Shown piece after piece: positions 1 through 10,028 of a stretch of DNA of 35,691 nt (the first letter of the stretch is position 1; every line of letters starts with the position of its first letter). This DNA comes from Flavobacteriaceae bacterium (GTDB lineage: Bacteria; Bacteroidota; Bacteroidia; Flavobacteriales; Flavobacteriaceae). Where the stretch lies: the NCBI GenBank assembly GCA_002862715.1, contig PKDV01000088.1, positions 1 to 35,691 of the forward strand, in the 5' to 3' direction. Under the pieces are notes generated by a model that saw nothing but the letters and a program-made list of their open reading frames with translations, had not been told where the DNA came from and did no database searches. Position numbers and translations under genes: made by a program.

Positions 1-116
1 CTGTTGGTTTTTATGTCGACAAAATCAAATATGGTAGTAAGCTTAGTAGAGATGAAATAGCAAGATATCGGGTAGCAAAGGATGAGTATATTCCTTTGTG
101 TACAAAAACTAAATAG
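1..116 (+). CDS. 3' end of an unidentified protein, truncated by the window start
   Basis: Frame 3 is open from the edge to TAG at 114-116 (VGFYVDKIKYGSKLSRDEIARYRVAKDEYIPLCTKTK*); the other two + frames stop earlier. No family recognised. Confidence 0.4.
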   Translation, partial: VGFYVDKIKYGSKLSRDEIARYRVAKDEYIPLCTKTK

Positions 117-1104
117 AATCATATTTAAAATTGCTAGATTTAACAATTTTAAAGTTTTTATTTTCAGAAATAATCCACATTGCATCAACATTCTCTAAAG
201 TACTTACTAATTTTTCACCCTCATTTAATGGCATAGCCATTAATGCGGTCGCATATGCATCTGCTAACATTGATGATTCCGCAACTACAGTCGCGCTTAA
301 TATATTACTTTTAACAGGCAGACCATTTAAAGGGTTGATTGTATGGACATATTTTTCTCCAGAATTTTTATCAATTTTGTATTTTCTGTAATTTCCAGAA
401 GTAGCCATTCCCTTACCCCTGATTTGAATTGATGATATAAAATCTATTGACTGTTTTTGAAGAGGTTTATCGATGCCAATTGTCCACATAGTACCCCTTA
501 AAGGATTTATTCCCTCTGCAAATACTTCTCCTCCAATTTCAACCAGAAAGTTTTTATAACCTAATTCTCTTAACTCTTTCGATATTATATCGACTGCATA
601 TCCTTTAGCAATTGCATTAAAATCAATATATGTTCTCTTATCGTCTTTTTTAATTGTGTTGTTGTTACTTATTTTGATTTTTGAAAAACCAGTAAATTCG
701 AGTAGGCTGTCAATTACCTTCGCATTCAAGCTATTAATTGGCTCTGAGGGTCCAAACCCATAAGCATTAACCAATGAACCAACAGTTGGATCAAAATAGC
801 CATTCGATTGCTGCCAAACTAACTTTGAGGCATTGAAAACATTTTCAAAATCTGTATCGATTTCAACTTGATTACCAATATTGATATTACTTATGATAGA
901 ATTTTCAACATAGGTGGACATAGATTTATTAATCCTTAGAACAATAGATTCAACCAATTGCTTTATTTGTAATTCATTATCGCTTTGTAAAATTATTGAA
1001 TACGTAGTTCCAAAAGCAAAACCATTGTATGATTTGAGCTCTGAAACTTTATTGCATGAATTAATTAAAAAAATAATTACAAGAATTCTAGCCACCAAAG
1101 TCAT
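109..1104 (-). CDS. apbE: FAD:protein FMN transferase, ApbE family lipoprotein
   Basis: N-terminal lipobox-like segment (IFLINSC); ApbE-type motifs (FGTTYSI, DFNAIAKGYAVD, GGEVFAEG, ATSGNYRKY, HTINPLNG, ADAYATALM). Last gene of the nqr operon. ATG at 1104 preferred over the TTG at 1107. Confidence 0.93.
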   Translation of the reverse strand: MTLVARILVIIFLINSCNKVSELKSYNGFAFGTTYSIILQSDNELQIKQLVESIVLRINKSMSTYVENSIISNINIGNQVEIDTDFENVFNASKLVWQQSNGYFDPTVGSLVNAYGFGPSEPINSLNAKVIDSLLEFTGFSKIKISNNNTIKKDDKRTYIDFNAIAKGYAVDIISKELRELGYKNFLVEIGGEVFAEGINPLRGTMWTIGIDKPLQKQSIDFISSIQIRGKGMATSGNYRKYKIDKNSGEKYVHTINPLNGLPVKSNILSATVVAESSMLADAYATALMAMPLNEGEKLVSTLENVDAMWIISENKNFKIVKSSNFKYDSI

Positions 1105-2383
1105 CAAATCTTACATTCTCAGGAGGGACACCAAAATCTTCAGCCATCTTTTCTACAGCTTGATTCATTAAAGGAGGACCACAAAAATACACTTCAATAT
1201 CTTCAGGTGATTCATGGAAATTTAAATAATTATCAATAGCTACTTGATGAACAAAACCTATAAAGCCATCTCCCTCACCATCCAAACTCTCTCTAACCTT
1301 CCAATTATCTTCCTCTAGTGGTTCTGATAGAGCGACATAAAATTTAAAATTCTTGAAATCTTTCTCCAAAGATTTAAAATGATCTAAATAAAACAATTCA
1401 CGTTTTGAACGACCACCATACCAAAAAGTTACTTTTCTCCCCGTTTTTAATGTTCTAAATAGATGATATAAATGAGAACGCATTGGAGCCATTCCTGCAC
1501 CACCACCAACATATAGCATTTCTGCATCAGAATGATTAATGAAAAATTCTCCATATGGTCCAGAAATTGTGACTGTATCACCAGGTTTTTTTGAAAAAAT
1601 ATACGACGAAGCAATTCCAGGGTTCACATCAGCCCACCCACCTTTTTTTGAATCATAAGGAGGTGTTGCAATACGTACATTCAACATAATTTCTTTTCCT
1701 TCAGCAGGAAATGAAGCCATTGAATAAGCACGTTCAACTGAATCACTATTTTTCATTTTTAAATCCCACAACTTAAACTTATCCCATTCTAATTTAAACT
1801 TTTCAATGTCATCAGGGTGTTCATCAGGGTGAGCAGAAATATCAATATTTTTGTAGTCAACCTCACATTTTGGAATCTCAATTTGAATATAACCTCCAGC
1901 TTCATATTTCATTTCCTCAGGAATTTCAATCACAAATTCCTTTATAAATGAGGCAACATTCCAGTTTCTTAAAACTTTCGCCTCATATTTTTTTATACCA
2001 AAAACTTCCTCGGGTACCTCAATTACCATATCATCCTTGACCTTTACTTGGCATCCCAATCTCCAACCATCAGCAATTTCTTTTCTTGAGAAATGTGGGA
2101 CTTCAGTTGGTAAAATCTCCCCACCTCCCTCTTTTATAATACACTTACACTGAATACAAGTACCACCTCCTCCACATGCAGATGGAAGAAAAATCTTGTT
2201 ATCTCCAAGAGTAGATAAAAGGGTACCACCAGAGGATACTTCAACGTCCTTCTCTCCGTTAATTAGAAGTTTTACTGGCCCAGAAGGTAATAATCTTGCT
2301 TTGACTCCTAGAAGCATTCCAACCAATAAAAAAATAATCGTTAAAAAAACTGCTATACTTGTAAATACAACTGTAAAATCCAT
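1088..2383 (-). CDS. nqrF: Na+-translocating NADH:quinone reductase subunit F
   Basis: N-terminal TM helix, 2Fe-2S ferredoxin motif CGGGGTCIQCKC, FAD/NADH reductase domain (RAYSMASFPAE, GGGAGMAPMRSHL, CGPPLMNQAV). Confidence 0.97.
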   Translation of the reverse strand: MDFTVVFTSIAVFLTIIFLLVGMLLGVKARLLPSGPVKLLINGEKDVEVSSGGTLLSTLGDNKIFLPSACGGGGTCIQCKCIIKEGGGEILPTEVPHFSRKEIADGWRLGCQVKVKDDMVIEVPEEVFGIKKYEAKVLRNWNVASFIKEFVIEIPEEMKYEAGGYIQIEIPKCEVDYKNIDISAHPDEHPDDIEKFKLEWDKFKLWDLKMKNSDSVERAYSMASFPAEGKEIMLNVRIATPPYDSKKGGWADVNPGIASSYIFSKKPGDTVTISGPYGEFFINHSDAEMLYVGGGAGMAPMRSHLYHLFRTLKTGRKVTFWYGGRSKRELFYLDHFKSLEKDFKNFKFYVALSEPLEEDNWKVRESLDGEGDGFIGFVHQVAIDNYLNFHESPEDIEVYFCGPPLMNQAVEKMAEDFGVPPENVRFDDFGG

Positions 2384-2385
2384 AT

Positions 2386-3000
2386 CTATAATTTAATTCC
2401 CATAAAACTCATGAAACCTATCGCCATAAGTCCAGTGATAATAAAGGTTATACCCAAACCTCTGAGCGGAGCTGGTACATTAGAGTAAGATATTTTTTCT
2501 CTAATTGCAGCAATTGCGACAATTGCAAGAAACCAACCCACTCCAGATCCAAAACCATAGACACCAGCTTCGGTAATGTTAGTAATATCTTTAATTTTTA
2601 TAAAAAGTGAACCACCCAATATAGCACAATTAACAGCTATAAGTGGTAGAAAAATTCCTAACGAGCCGTATAAGGACGGAGAAAATTTTTCCATAATCAT
2701 TTCCACTAATTGAACCATAGAAGCAATTACAGCAATAAACATAATTAGGCTCAAAAAATTTAAATCAAGTTGGGCAAATTGAGTACCAGCCCAACTTAAG
2801 GCACCTGGCTTTAAAATATATTCGTAAAGTAGGAAATTGATAGGAACGGTAACTGTAAGAACAAATGTAACAGCTAAGCCCATACCAATTCCGTTTTTCA
2901 ATGTTTTTGAAATTGCTAGGTAAGAGCACATCCCTAGAAAATAAGCGAAAACCATATTTTCTATGAAAATGCTTTTGACAAAAAGATTAATTAAGTCCAT
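2386..3000 (-). CDS. nqrE: Na+-NQR subunit E
   Basis: 204 aa hydrophobic Rnf/Nqr protein ([45 protein letters not shown]); operon position. Confidence 0.96.
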   Translation of the reverse strand: MDLINLFVKSIFIENMVFAYFLGMCSYLAISKTLKNGIGMGLAVTFVLTVTVPINFLLYEYILKPGALSWAGTQFAQLDLNFLSLIMFIAVIASMVQLVEMIMEKFSPSLYGSLGIFLPLIAVNCAILGGSLFIKIKDITNITEAGVYGFGSGVGWFLAIVAIAAIREKISYSNVPAPLRGLGITFIITGLMAIGFMSFMGIKL

Positions 3001-3002
3001 TA

Positions 3003-3695
3003 TTAATTTTTTTCAATTAGTTTTCTATTTCTAGCTCTTTGAGCCCAAATAATGAGGCCTAAAGTTATTAAAGCCATTGGAGACAGCAACATAAATCCAT
3101 TATTCAGATAACCAAATTCGTCATAAATAAATTGTGGAATAACTTGAATGTCAAATAGCTTTCCAGATCCTAAAAGTTCTCTGAAAAATGCAACAGCTAT
3201 TAACATGAAACCATAGCCAAAAGCATTACCGACTCCGTCCAAGAATGATTTCCAAACCCCATTTCCTAAAGCAAATGCTTCTAGCCTACCCATTACTATG
3301 CAATTAGTAACTATTAGACCAATAAAAATTGAAAGCTGCTTGCTAACATCATAGGCGTAAGCCCTCAACACTTCATCCACAAGAGCAACCAAAGATGAGA
3401 TAACAACAAGAAAAACAATAATTCTAATTCGATTAGGAATTAAATTTCTAAGCAAAGAAATAATTACGTTACTACAAGCCATAACAAAAATTACAGACAT
3501 TGTCATTACAACTGCAGGTTCTAACTGCACTGTTATTGCAAGTGCAGAACAAATGCCTAAAACTTGTACAGTTATTGGGTTATTGTCATCCAAAGGGTCG
3601 CTAAGAAGTTTTCTATTTTTTTTGGAAAATAGCGGTTCTTTTTCTTTAGAAATAAAAAGAATTGAAGTATTTTTTTTGGGACTTTCTTTAGACAT
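3003..3695 (-). CDS. nqrD: Na+-NQR subunit D
   Basis: Membrane protein with NqrD signatures ([43 protein letters not shown]); operon position. Confidence 0.96.
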   Translation of the reverse strand: MSKESPKKNTSILFISKEKEPLFSKKNRKLLSDPLDDNNPITVQVLGICSALAITVQLEPAVVMTMSVIFVMACSNVIISLLRNLIPNRIRIIVFLVVISSLVALVDEVLRAYAYDVSKQLSIFIGLIVTNCIVMGRLEAFALGNGVWKSFLDGVGNAFGYGFMLIAVAFFRELLGSGKLFDIQVIPQFIYDEFGYLNNGFMLLSPMALITLGLIIWAQRARNRKLIEKN

Positions 3696-3713
3696 TATTC
3701 AATATTTTTAAAA

Positions 3714-4433
3714 TCAGATAATTAAGTTTATTTTCATATATGAAATGTAATTTTCTAATCTTTCATAAATCATGTCGGTAACACCATCTCCAGTAATTGT
3801 TGAACCTGAGATTGCATCTACTTCGTGATCATTTTTATCTTTATTTTTTGGATCATTATTACCCTTGAGAACAGTTATACCAACGAACTCACCATAGGAA
3901 TTAAAAATTTTTTCATCAACAAAACTGTTTTTAAACCAGTCTTTTGTAATCTCTGCACCTAAACCTGCCGTCTCACCCTTGTGGTCAAACGACACCCCTT
4001 TGACAGTGTTAAAATCACTTTGAAAAGAAATATATCCCCAAATTGCATCCCACAAACCAAAGCCCCGCAGTTCAACAATGTAAAATTTTTCATCATCAAT
4101 CTCTGCAACGTAGAGTGGGAAATTTTGTAAGTTCTTTTCTTTTTTAATTTCTTTTACTAAATCAATATCCTCAAAGGGGTTTAATGCTGAATTTACTGAA
4201 CCATCTGACTTTACAGCAAGTTGTTGCGTAATAATTCTATCATAGTATTTCTGAGCATCTTCTCTTGAAACATCAACACCAACAGTAGATAAAATATTTT
4301 TCATTTTTTCATTTCTAATATTTTCATTTTGTAAGTCCTTTAGAGAACTTGATGTAAAAGCCAGTACTGAAGCAACTATAACTACCATAACTGCAGCAAA
4401 ACCAAAAGTATATATGTTTGAATCTCTATTCAT
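3714..4433 (-). CDS. nqrC: Na+-NQR subunit C (covalent FMN-binding)
   Basis: Single N-terminal TM; FMN-binding domain (FDHKGETAGLGAEI) and covalent FMN motif DAISGSTIT; operon position. Confidence 0.95.
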   Translation of the reverse strand: MNRDSNIYTFGFAAVMVVIVASVLAFTSSSLKDLQNENIRNEKMKNILSTVGVDVSREDAQKYYDRIITQQLAVKSDGSVNSALNPFEDIDLVKEIKKEKNLQNFPLYVAEIDDEKFYIVELRGFGLWDAIWGYISFQSDFNTVKGVSFDHKGETAGLGAEITKDWFKNSFVDEKIFNSYGEFVGITVLKGNNDPKNKDKNDHEVDAISGSTITGDGVTDMIYERLENYISYMKINLII

Positions 4434-5581
4434 TAAACAGGTTTAATGTTTGAAATCATTCTCTTTTTTCTTCTTTTAATATTGCTTTCTACAACATAAT
4501 GATCAATTGTCGGAGCAAATACATTCATTAATAAAATTGCTAACATAACTCCCTCTGGGTATGCAGGATTGAAAACTCTAATTAATATGCACAAAATTCC
4601 GATTAGGATTCCATAAATCCATTTACCTTTGAGAGTTTGAGCAGCAGATACTGGATCTGTGGCCATAAAAACTATCCCAAAAGCAAAACCTCCCACTATA
4701 AGTTGGTTATACCAAGGAAACGACATTAACGCGTTTGCTCCCCATAAATTAAAAAGGAAGGCAGTAACAGCAGCACCTAAAATACTACCAACCATAATTC
4801 TCCAACTAGCGACTCCTGTTATTAGTAATATTAAAGCTCCAATTAACACCCAAAAAGTTGAAGTTTCAGCGATAGAACCTGGTATTGAGCCCATGAACAT
4901 TTGACTAAACATATATTCTGTATTATTTCCAGATGCTAAACTTCCCAATATCGTTTCACCTGATATTGCATCAACGTTTGATGCCTCAGAAACCCAAACT
5001 TTATTTCCGGACATATAAGTTGGATAAGCAAAAAATGCAAAAGCACGTGCTGTTAAAGCTGGATTTAAAATATTCATACCTGTTCCACCAAAAGCTTCTT
5101 TTGCAACTAATACGGCAAAAGCTACTGAGAGGCCAACCATCCAAAGTGGGATATCAACTGGCATAATCATCGGTACTAAAAGTCCAGTAACTAAGAAACC
5201 TTCATTAACTTCATGCCCACGATACACTGCAAAAGCAAATTCAATAATTAGACCCACAGCGTAGGAAACAATAATCATCGGAATAATTTTTTCTGACCCG
5301 TGAAGGAAACATTCAAAAAAAGATGGTTGTATACCGGTTTGAATAAAATATTGGTAACCCGTATTATAAATACCATAAATCAAAACAGGTATTAAAGCAA
5401 TAATAACAGTTACCATTGTTCTCTTCATGTCCACAGCATCTCTAATGTGAGCACCCTTTTTAGTAGTGTGATTTGGAACAAATAAAAAAGTATCAAAAGC
5501 ATTTATCGCGGGCGCAAAACGCTCGAACTTCTCACCCTTTTCAAAGGGTCTTTTAATAGTGTCTAATATTTTTCTTACCAT
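4433..5581 (-). CDS. nqrB: Na+-NQR subunit B
   Basis: Polytopic NqrB/RnfD protein (GGTGMNILNPALTARAFAFFAYP, DAISGETILG, MATDPVSAAQT); operon position. Confidence 0.96.
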   Translation of the reverse strand: MVRKILDTIKRPFEKGEKFERFAPAINAFDTFLFVPNHTTKKGAHIRDAVDMKRTMVTVIIALIPVLIYGIYNTGYQYFIQTGIQPSFFECFLHGSEKIIPMIIVSYAVGLIIEFAFAVYRGHEVNEGFLVTGLLVPMIMPVDIPLWMVGLSVAFAVLVAKEAFGGTGMNILNPALTARAFAFFAYPTYMSGNKVWVSEASNVDAISGETILGSLASGNNTEYMFSQMFMGSIPGSIAETSTFWVLIGALILLITGVASWRIMVGSILGAAVTAFLFNLWGANALMSFPWYNQLIVGGFAFGIVFMATDPVSAAQTLKGKWIYGILIGILCILIRVFNPAYPEGVMLAILLMNVFAPTIDHYVVESNIKRRKKRMISNIKPV

Positions 5582-5590
5582 ATAAAAAAT

Positions 5591-6943
5591 TTAACCTACC
5601 TCATTAATCATTAAATCCAATGCATCTCTTATTATTTCTTGTGCTTCAATTTTCGAAGAACTAGTGTAATCAATCAATGCAAAATCTTCTGGTGCAACTT
5701 CATATATACCTAAAGCCTCCATCTTGTCAATATTTTGTGCCATGCATTCCTTTAATAATTGCATTGGGAGAATATCCATTGGCATGACTTTCTCCATCTC
5801 ACCTGTAACAACCAATGCACGTTCCTCCCCATTCATGTTTGTATCAAGTGAATAGGTTTTTTTTGGCATTAACCATGACAAAGATGTCCTCGACATACTA
5901 AAAATATTAGATCCAGTGAAAGGTAGCCAACCAAACATCCTGTAATAATTGCCTTCTTTAATTAATGAAATTGTATCATTATAAAACCCAATATTCTCGT
6001 CAATACCAACTGTATTTCCAGTTAATACATTTCCATTTATTATTCTCACAGGTGAATTAGAATTAACACCAACTTGTTCGACAAGTGGCTTGATTGCAGA
6101 ACCAATGGTAACTTCAAAATAACTTGGAAATTTTACAGCGGGTCCAACCACTGCTATTGTTCTGCGTGGGTTAAATTCACCATTTTTGAAAAAACTTCCA
6201 ATGAGAGCAACATCCTGTGGGTTTATAACCCAAACTATATCACCTTTATTGATAGGGTCAATGTGATGAATTTGAACTCCAACATTGCCTGCGGGGTGTT
6301 TTCCATTGATTTTGTGTAATTCAACTCCTTCAATTTTGTTCAAAAAAGATTTTTCAAGATGAGAAACGCACAGATTAATTTTTTTAGTAAGTTTTTTTAA
6401 GACTTCAATACCTAGCTTGAAGTCATTTTCTTTACCCTGAAGTGAAAAATTTACATCGGCTCCCAGTGGTGCAGTTGATAATGCGGAAATAAAAATGGAC
6501 TTGGGATATAAATTTGGATCTGCTACAATATCATATGGTCTTTGCTTAATAAAAGGCCAACAACCAGATGAAAATAATAGTTTTTTTATATCGTTAGGTG
6601 TAATTTTGGAAAATGAAGGTATTTTGTGCTTGAGAGCTGACTTTTTTTTATTTCCAATTATCTCAATTGATAAAATTTTTCTTCTAGCACCTCTGATTAT
6701 ATTACTAATCCTTCCACTTGATGGTGAAACAAACATAATCTCAGGGTTAGATTTTGAATAAAATAAAGGCTGGCCTAAGGATATTTCATCACCTTCTTTA
6801 CACATCAGTTTTGGGGTAATCCCGTGAAAGTCTTTGGGATATATTGCAAAAGATTTTGAAGGAGTAAACGTATTTAGTTTTTTCTTTGCTTCTCCTCTTA
6901 GTGGTATATTTAAACCTTTTTTCAAGGTTATATCCATATACAT
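5591..6943 (-). CDS. nqrA: Na+-NQR subunit A
   Basis: NqrA features (KGLNIPLRGEA, HPAGNVGVQIHHIDP, GERALVVTGEMEKVMPMDILPMQLLK). Start may be Met3 at 6937. Confidence 0.95.
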   Translation of the reverse strand: MYMDITLKKGLNIPLRGEAKKKLNTFTPSKSFAIYPKDFHGITPKLMCKEGDEISLGQPLFYSKSNPEIMFVSPSSGRISNIIRGARRKILSIEIIGNKKKSALKHKIPSFSKITPNDIKKLLFSSGCWPFIKQRPYDIVADPNLYPKSIFISALSTAPLGADVNFSLQGKENDFKLGIEVLKKLTKKINLCVSHLEKSFLNKIEGVELHKINGKHPAGNVGVQIHHIDPINKGDIVWVINPQDVALIGSFFKNGEFNPRRTIAVVGPAVKFPSYFEVTIGSAIKPLVEQVGVNSNSPVRIINGNVLTGNTVGIDENIGFYNDTISLIKEGNYYRMFGWLPFTGSNIFSMSRTSLSWLMPKKTYSLDTNMNGEERALVVTGEMEKVMPMDILPMQLLKECMAQNIDKMEALGIYEVAPEDFALIDYTSSSKIEAQEIIRDALDLMINEVG

Positions 6944-6945
6944 GT

Positions 6946-6966
6946 TTTGTTAATTCTTTTAACAAA
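6946..6966. repeat. Perfect 8-bp inverted repeat, 5-nt spacer (TTTGTTAA-TTCTT-TTAACAAA), just upstream of nqrA
   Basis: Arms 6946-6953 and 6959-6966 read from the sequence. Confidence 0.7.
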
Positions 6967-6970
6967 TTTA
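6963..6970 (-). promoter_or_regulatory. Putative Bacteroidota -7 element (TAnnTTTG) for the nqr operon
   Basis: Minus strand reads TAAATTTG upstream of nqrA; no clear -33 TTTG seen, so weak. Confidence 0.35.
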
Positions 6971-7114
6971 AAGTACTGAACGATAAAAAAGAAGTTTTTG
7001 TATTTAAAAATTATGTAAAATAAAAAAGTAAATATGGTTTGTTTAACTTTGAAAAAGATACACTTAAATAAAATATCCCTCTTAACCTGTAAAAATTTAA
7101 AATCTTATTTCATA

Positions 7115-8350
7115 TTGAAAATTTCTGTTAAACAAAAATTATTGTTCTTATTAATATTTTTTCAGTGTTTTTCTCAAAATTCAGAAAAATTTGAAAGACC
7201 AAGTAATATTAAGTCTGTAATTTTCTATGTAGATGATATACAAGCGTCTTTACCGATTTTAGAAATTAACCAAAAACTGACATTAAAATTTGATGATTTA
7301 AGAGCTAACGATGAGTTTTATTATTACACTGTGGAAAGGGCTGACGCCGAATGGAGAAAAAGCAGGCTTGTTAAAAGTGAATATATTGATGGTTATGATG
7401 ATATAAGAATCAAGGATTTTGAATACTCATATAATACCATTCAAAATTATATAAATTACAGCTTAGAATTACCAAACTCGAATACCAAAATTACAAAAAG
7501 TGGAAACTATTTTTTAAAAATTTTGAATAGTAATCGAGAGACTGTATTAATTGAAAAATTTATAGTAATTGACAAAAAATCAGACTTTTCAGTAAAAATT
7601 AAAAGGACAAGGAACCTACAACTTATTGATACACACCACAGTGTTGAGTTTTCGTTCAACTATGCTAAATTAAAAATACAGAGACCTGAATCACAATTAA
7701 AATTTTATATAATTCAAAACAATATTTGGAAAACCATGACCAATGCAGGATATCCAACATTTAATAATTATAACAAACTTGATTTTCAATACGCTGATGA
7801 TAGAGTTTTTGAGTCAGGCAACGAATATCATTTCATAGATATTCAAGATTATAGAATTCCTGGAGGTAATATTTATAAAATTTTTAAAGGCGAAACTTAT
7901 TCAGCTGTAATCAATTACAATGTTTTAAGATTAAACCAAAATTATACTTACAATCCAGATATTAATGGTTCATATTTAGTAAATACGTTCAACGGAACTG
8001 ATTCTAACACTGAAGCTGATTACATTGAAGTTTTATTTTTACTGGAAGGCAATGAATTAATTAACAAAAAAGAAATATTTATCGTTGGAGATTTTAATCA
8101 ACATAAAAAAAGTAAATCAAATATGCTAAAATACAATCCGACAACTAATTTTTTCGAGGGTAAAATTCTTCTTAAGCAAGGAATTTATAATTACAAATAC
8201 GTTTCCAACGAGCATGAAAACTCGATATCTGGTAGCTTTTGGCCGACTGAAAATAACTATAGCGTTATTGTTTATCTTAGGAGGCAAGGTGCAATTTGTG
8301 ATGAGGTGATTGCCATGGGCTATGGTAATTCCAAACAAATTGGTATTTAG
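7115..8350 (+). CDS. T9SS Plug-like protein (DUF5103 family)
   Basis: Signal peptide KISVKQKLLFLLIFFQCFSQ followed by a DUF5103-like N-terminus (SVIFYVDDIQASLPILEINQKLTLKFDDL, ERADAEWRKS). Track ORF starts at 7034; the in-frame TTG at 7115 gives a cleaner signal peptide. Confidence 0.75.
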   Translation: MKISVKQKLLFLLIFFQCFSQNSEKFERPSNIKSVIFYVDDIQASLPILEINQKLTLKFDDLRANDEFYYYTVERADAEWRKSRLVKSEYIDGYDDIRIKDFEYSYNTIQNYINYSLELPNSNTKITKSGNYFLKILNSNRETVLIEKFIVIDKKSDFSVKIKRTRNLQLIDTHHSVEFSFNYAKLKIQRPESQLKFYIIQNNIWKTMTNAGYPTFNNYNKLDFQYADDRVFESGNEYHFIDIQDYRIPGGNIYKIFKGETYSAVINYNVLRLNQNYTYNPDINGSYLVNTFNGTDSNTEADYIEVLFLLEGNELINKKEIFIVGDFNQHKKSKSNMLKYNPTTNFFEGKILLKQGIYNYKYVSNEHENSISGSFWPTENNYSVIVYLRRQGAICDEVIAMGYGNSKQIGI

Positions 8351-8402
8351 CTAAAATCATTACATTAGACTAAATTATTTTATAATTAATCTGTGATTTG
8401 AT

Positions 8403-10028
8403 ATGATTAATAGTTTTTTTAATGTTCCAAAACCCAAAAATGAGCCAGTTTTAAACTATAAAAAAAATAGTCCTGAGAGAAAATCTGTATTGAATGAATA
8501 TGACAAACTATTTAATACAAAAATTGATATCCCATTATATATTGGAGATGATAAAATATTTTCAAAAAAAAGAAAAAAAATTTTTCCTCCTCATAACCAC
8601 AAACATGAACTTGGATCTTACAGTATTGCTGAGAAATTGGATGTCAAAAATGCAATAAAAAGTTGCCTAAAGTCTAAAGAAAAATGGGAAAATTTGTCAT
8701 TTGAAAATAGGTCCTCTATTTTTTTAAAAGCAGCTGATTTAATTTCTGGAAAGTATAGATTTAAAATTAATGCAGCAACAATGCTTGGACAATCTAAAAA
8801 TATATATCAAGCTGAAATTGATGCTGCATGCGAATTTGCAGATTTTTTGCGTTTTAATGTTTTATTCGCGTCACAAATTTATTCGAACCAACCAATTCAA
8901 AGTAATGGAGTAATAAACAGGCTCGAATACCGAGCTCTTGAAGGCTTTATTTACTCGATTACTCCATTTAATTTTACTGCAATTGCTGGTAATTTGTGTG
9001 CTGCACCTGCTCTAATGGGTAATGTTGTTGTTTGGAAACCTAGCGATTATCAAATTTACTCAGCTAATGTAATAATGGAAATTTTTGAGGAAGCGGGTTT
9101 ACCAAGCGGAGTTATTAATATGATATCTGGAGATCCAAATGAAATTTCTGAAATTGTTCTGTCTCATAAAATGTTTTCAGGACTTCATTTCACAGGTTCA
9201 ACTGAAATTTTCAAAATTCTTTGGAAAAAAATTAGTAACAACCTAACGAAATACTTGAACTACCCCAGAATTGTTGGGGAGACTGGTGGTAAAGATTTTA
9301 TTCTCGCACACAAGACAGCAAAAATTGATGAATTAGTTACTTCAATAATTAGAGGTGGTTTTGAATTTCAAGGACAAAAATGTTCAGCAGCTTCTAGAAT
9401 TTATTTGCCAAAATCTATTTCTAAAAAAGTAATTGAAAAATTAAAAGATAAATTATCAGAGTTATCCATTGGTTCGCCAAATGACATGAACAACTTTATT
9501 ACATCAGTTATTCATGAAAAATCTTTTGATAAAATTGTTGATTATATTGAAAATGCAAGAAAAGACAAAAATGCAAATATAATTTATGGTGGGACATATG
9601 ATAAATCAATTGGTTACTTTATAAAACCAACTCTAATATTAACTGAAAATCCAAATTACATAACAATGCGTGAAGAAATTTTTGGTCCAGTCGTAAGCAT
9701 TTTTGAGTATGAAGATGAAGATTTTAATAAAACCTTAGATCTAGTAAATAATACTTCAAAATATGGACTAACAGGTGCAATTTGTTCTCAAAATAGAAAC
9801 ATTATTAAACATGCTACAGAAATTTTAAAAAATGCAGCTGGCAATTTTTATATCAATGATAAACCTAGCGGTGCAGTTGTTGGTCAACAACCTTTTGGTG
9901 GAAGTCGGGCATCAGGTACAAATGACAAGGCAGGATCATATTTAAATTTACTCAGATGGGTTTCTCCAAGGTTAATTAAAGAAACCTTAAATCCACCTAG
10001 TAATTACAAATATCCTTGCATGGACTAG
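8403..10028 (+). CDS. pruA: L-glutamate gamma-semialdehyde dehydrogenase (1-pyrroline-5-carboxylate dehydrogenase)
   Basis: 541 aa ALDH-fold protein; SITPFNFTAIAGNL, VGETGGKDFILAH, catalytic FEFQGQKCSAASR, GQQPFGGSRASGTNDKAG. Confidence 0.92.
   Translation: MINSFFNVPKPKNEPVLNYKKNSPERKSVLNEYDKLFNTKIDIPLYIGDDKIFSKKRKKIFPPHNHKHELGSYSIAEKLDVKNAIKSCLKSKEKWENLSFENRSSIFLKAADLISGKYRFKINAATMLGQSKNIYQAEIDAACEFADFLRFNVLFASQIYSNQPIQSNGVINRLEYRALEGFIYSITPFNFTAIAGNLCAAPALMGNVVVWKPSDYQIYSANVIMEIFEEAGLPSGVINMISGDPNEISEIVLSHKMFSGLHFTGSTEIFKILWKKISNNLTKYLNYPRIVGETGGKDFILAHKTAKIDELVTSIIRGGFEFQGQKCSAASRIYLPKSISKKVIEKLKDKLSELSIGSPNDMNNFITSVIHEKSFDKIVDYIENARKDKNANIIYGGTYDKSIGYFIKPTLILTENPNYITMREEIFGPVVSIFEYEDEDFNKTLDLVNNTSKYGLTGAICSQNRNIIKHATEILKNAAGNFYINDKPSGAVVGQQPFGGSRASGTNDKAGSYLNLLRWVSPRLIKETLNPPSNYKYPCMD

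Noticed and set aside
131-391. 86-aa + strand ORF opposite apbE
   Set aside because: Antisense to a well-supported ApbE coding region; no recognisable domain.
914-1171. + strand ORF spanning the apbE/nqrF junction
   Set aside because: Antisense to two confident genes; composition follows the complementary coding frames.
4659-5166. + strand ORFs of 81 and 77 aa opposite nqrB
   Set aside because: Shadow ORFs of a conserved membrane protein gene.
6074-6761. + strand ORFs of 81 and 88 aa opposite nqrA
   Set aside because: Antisense shadow ORFs, no homology recognised.
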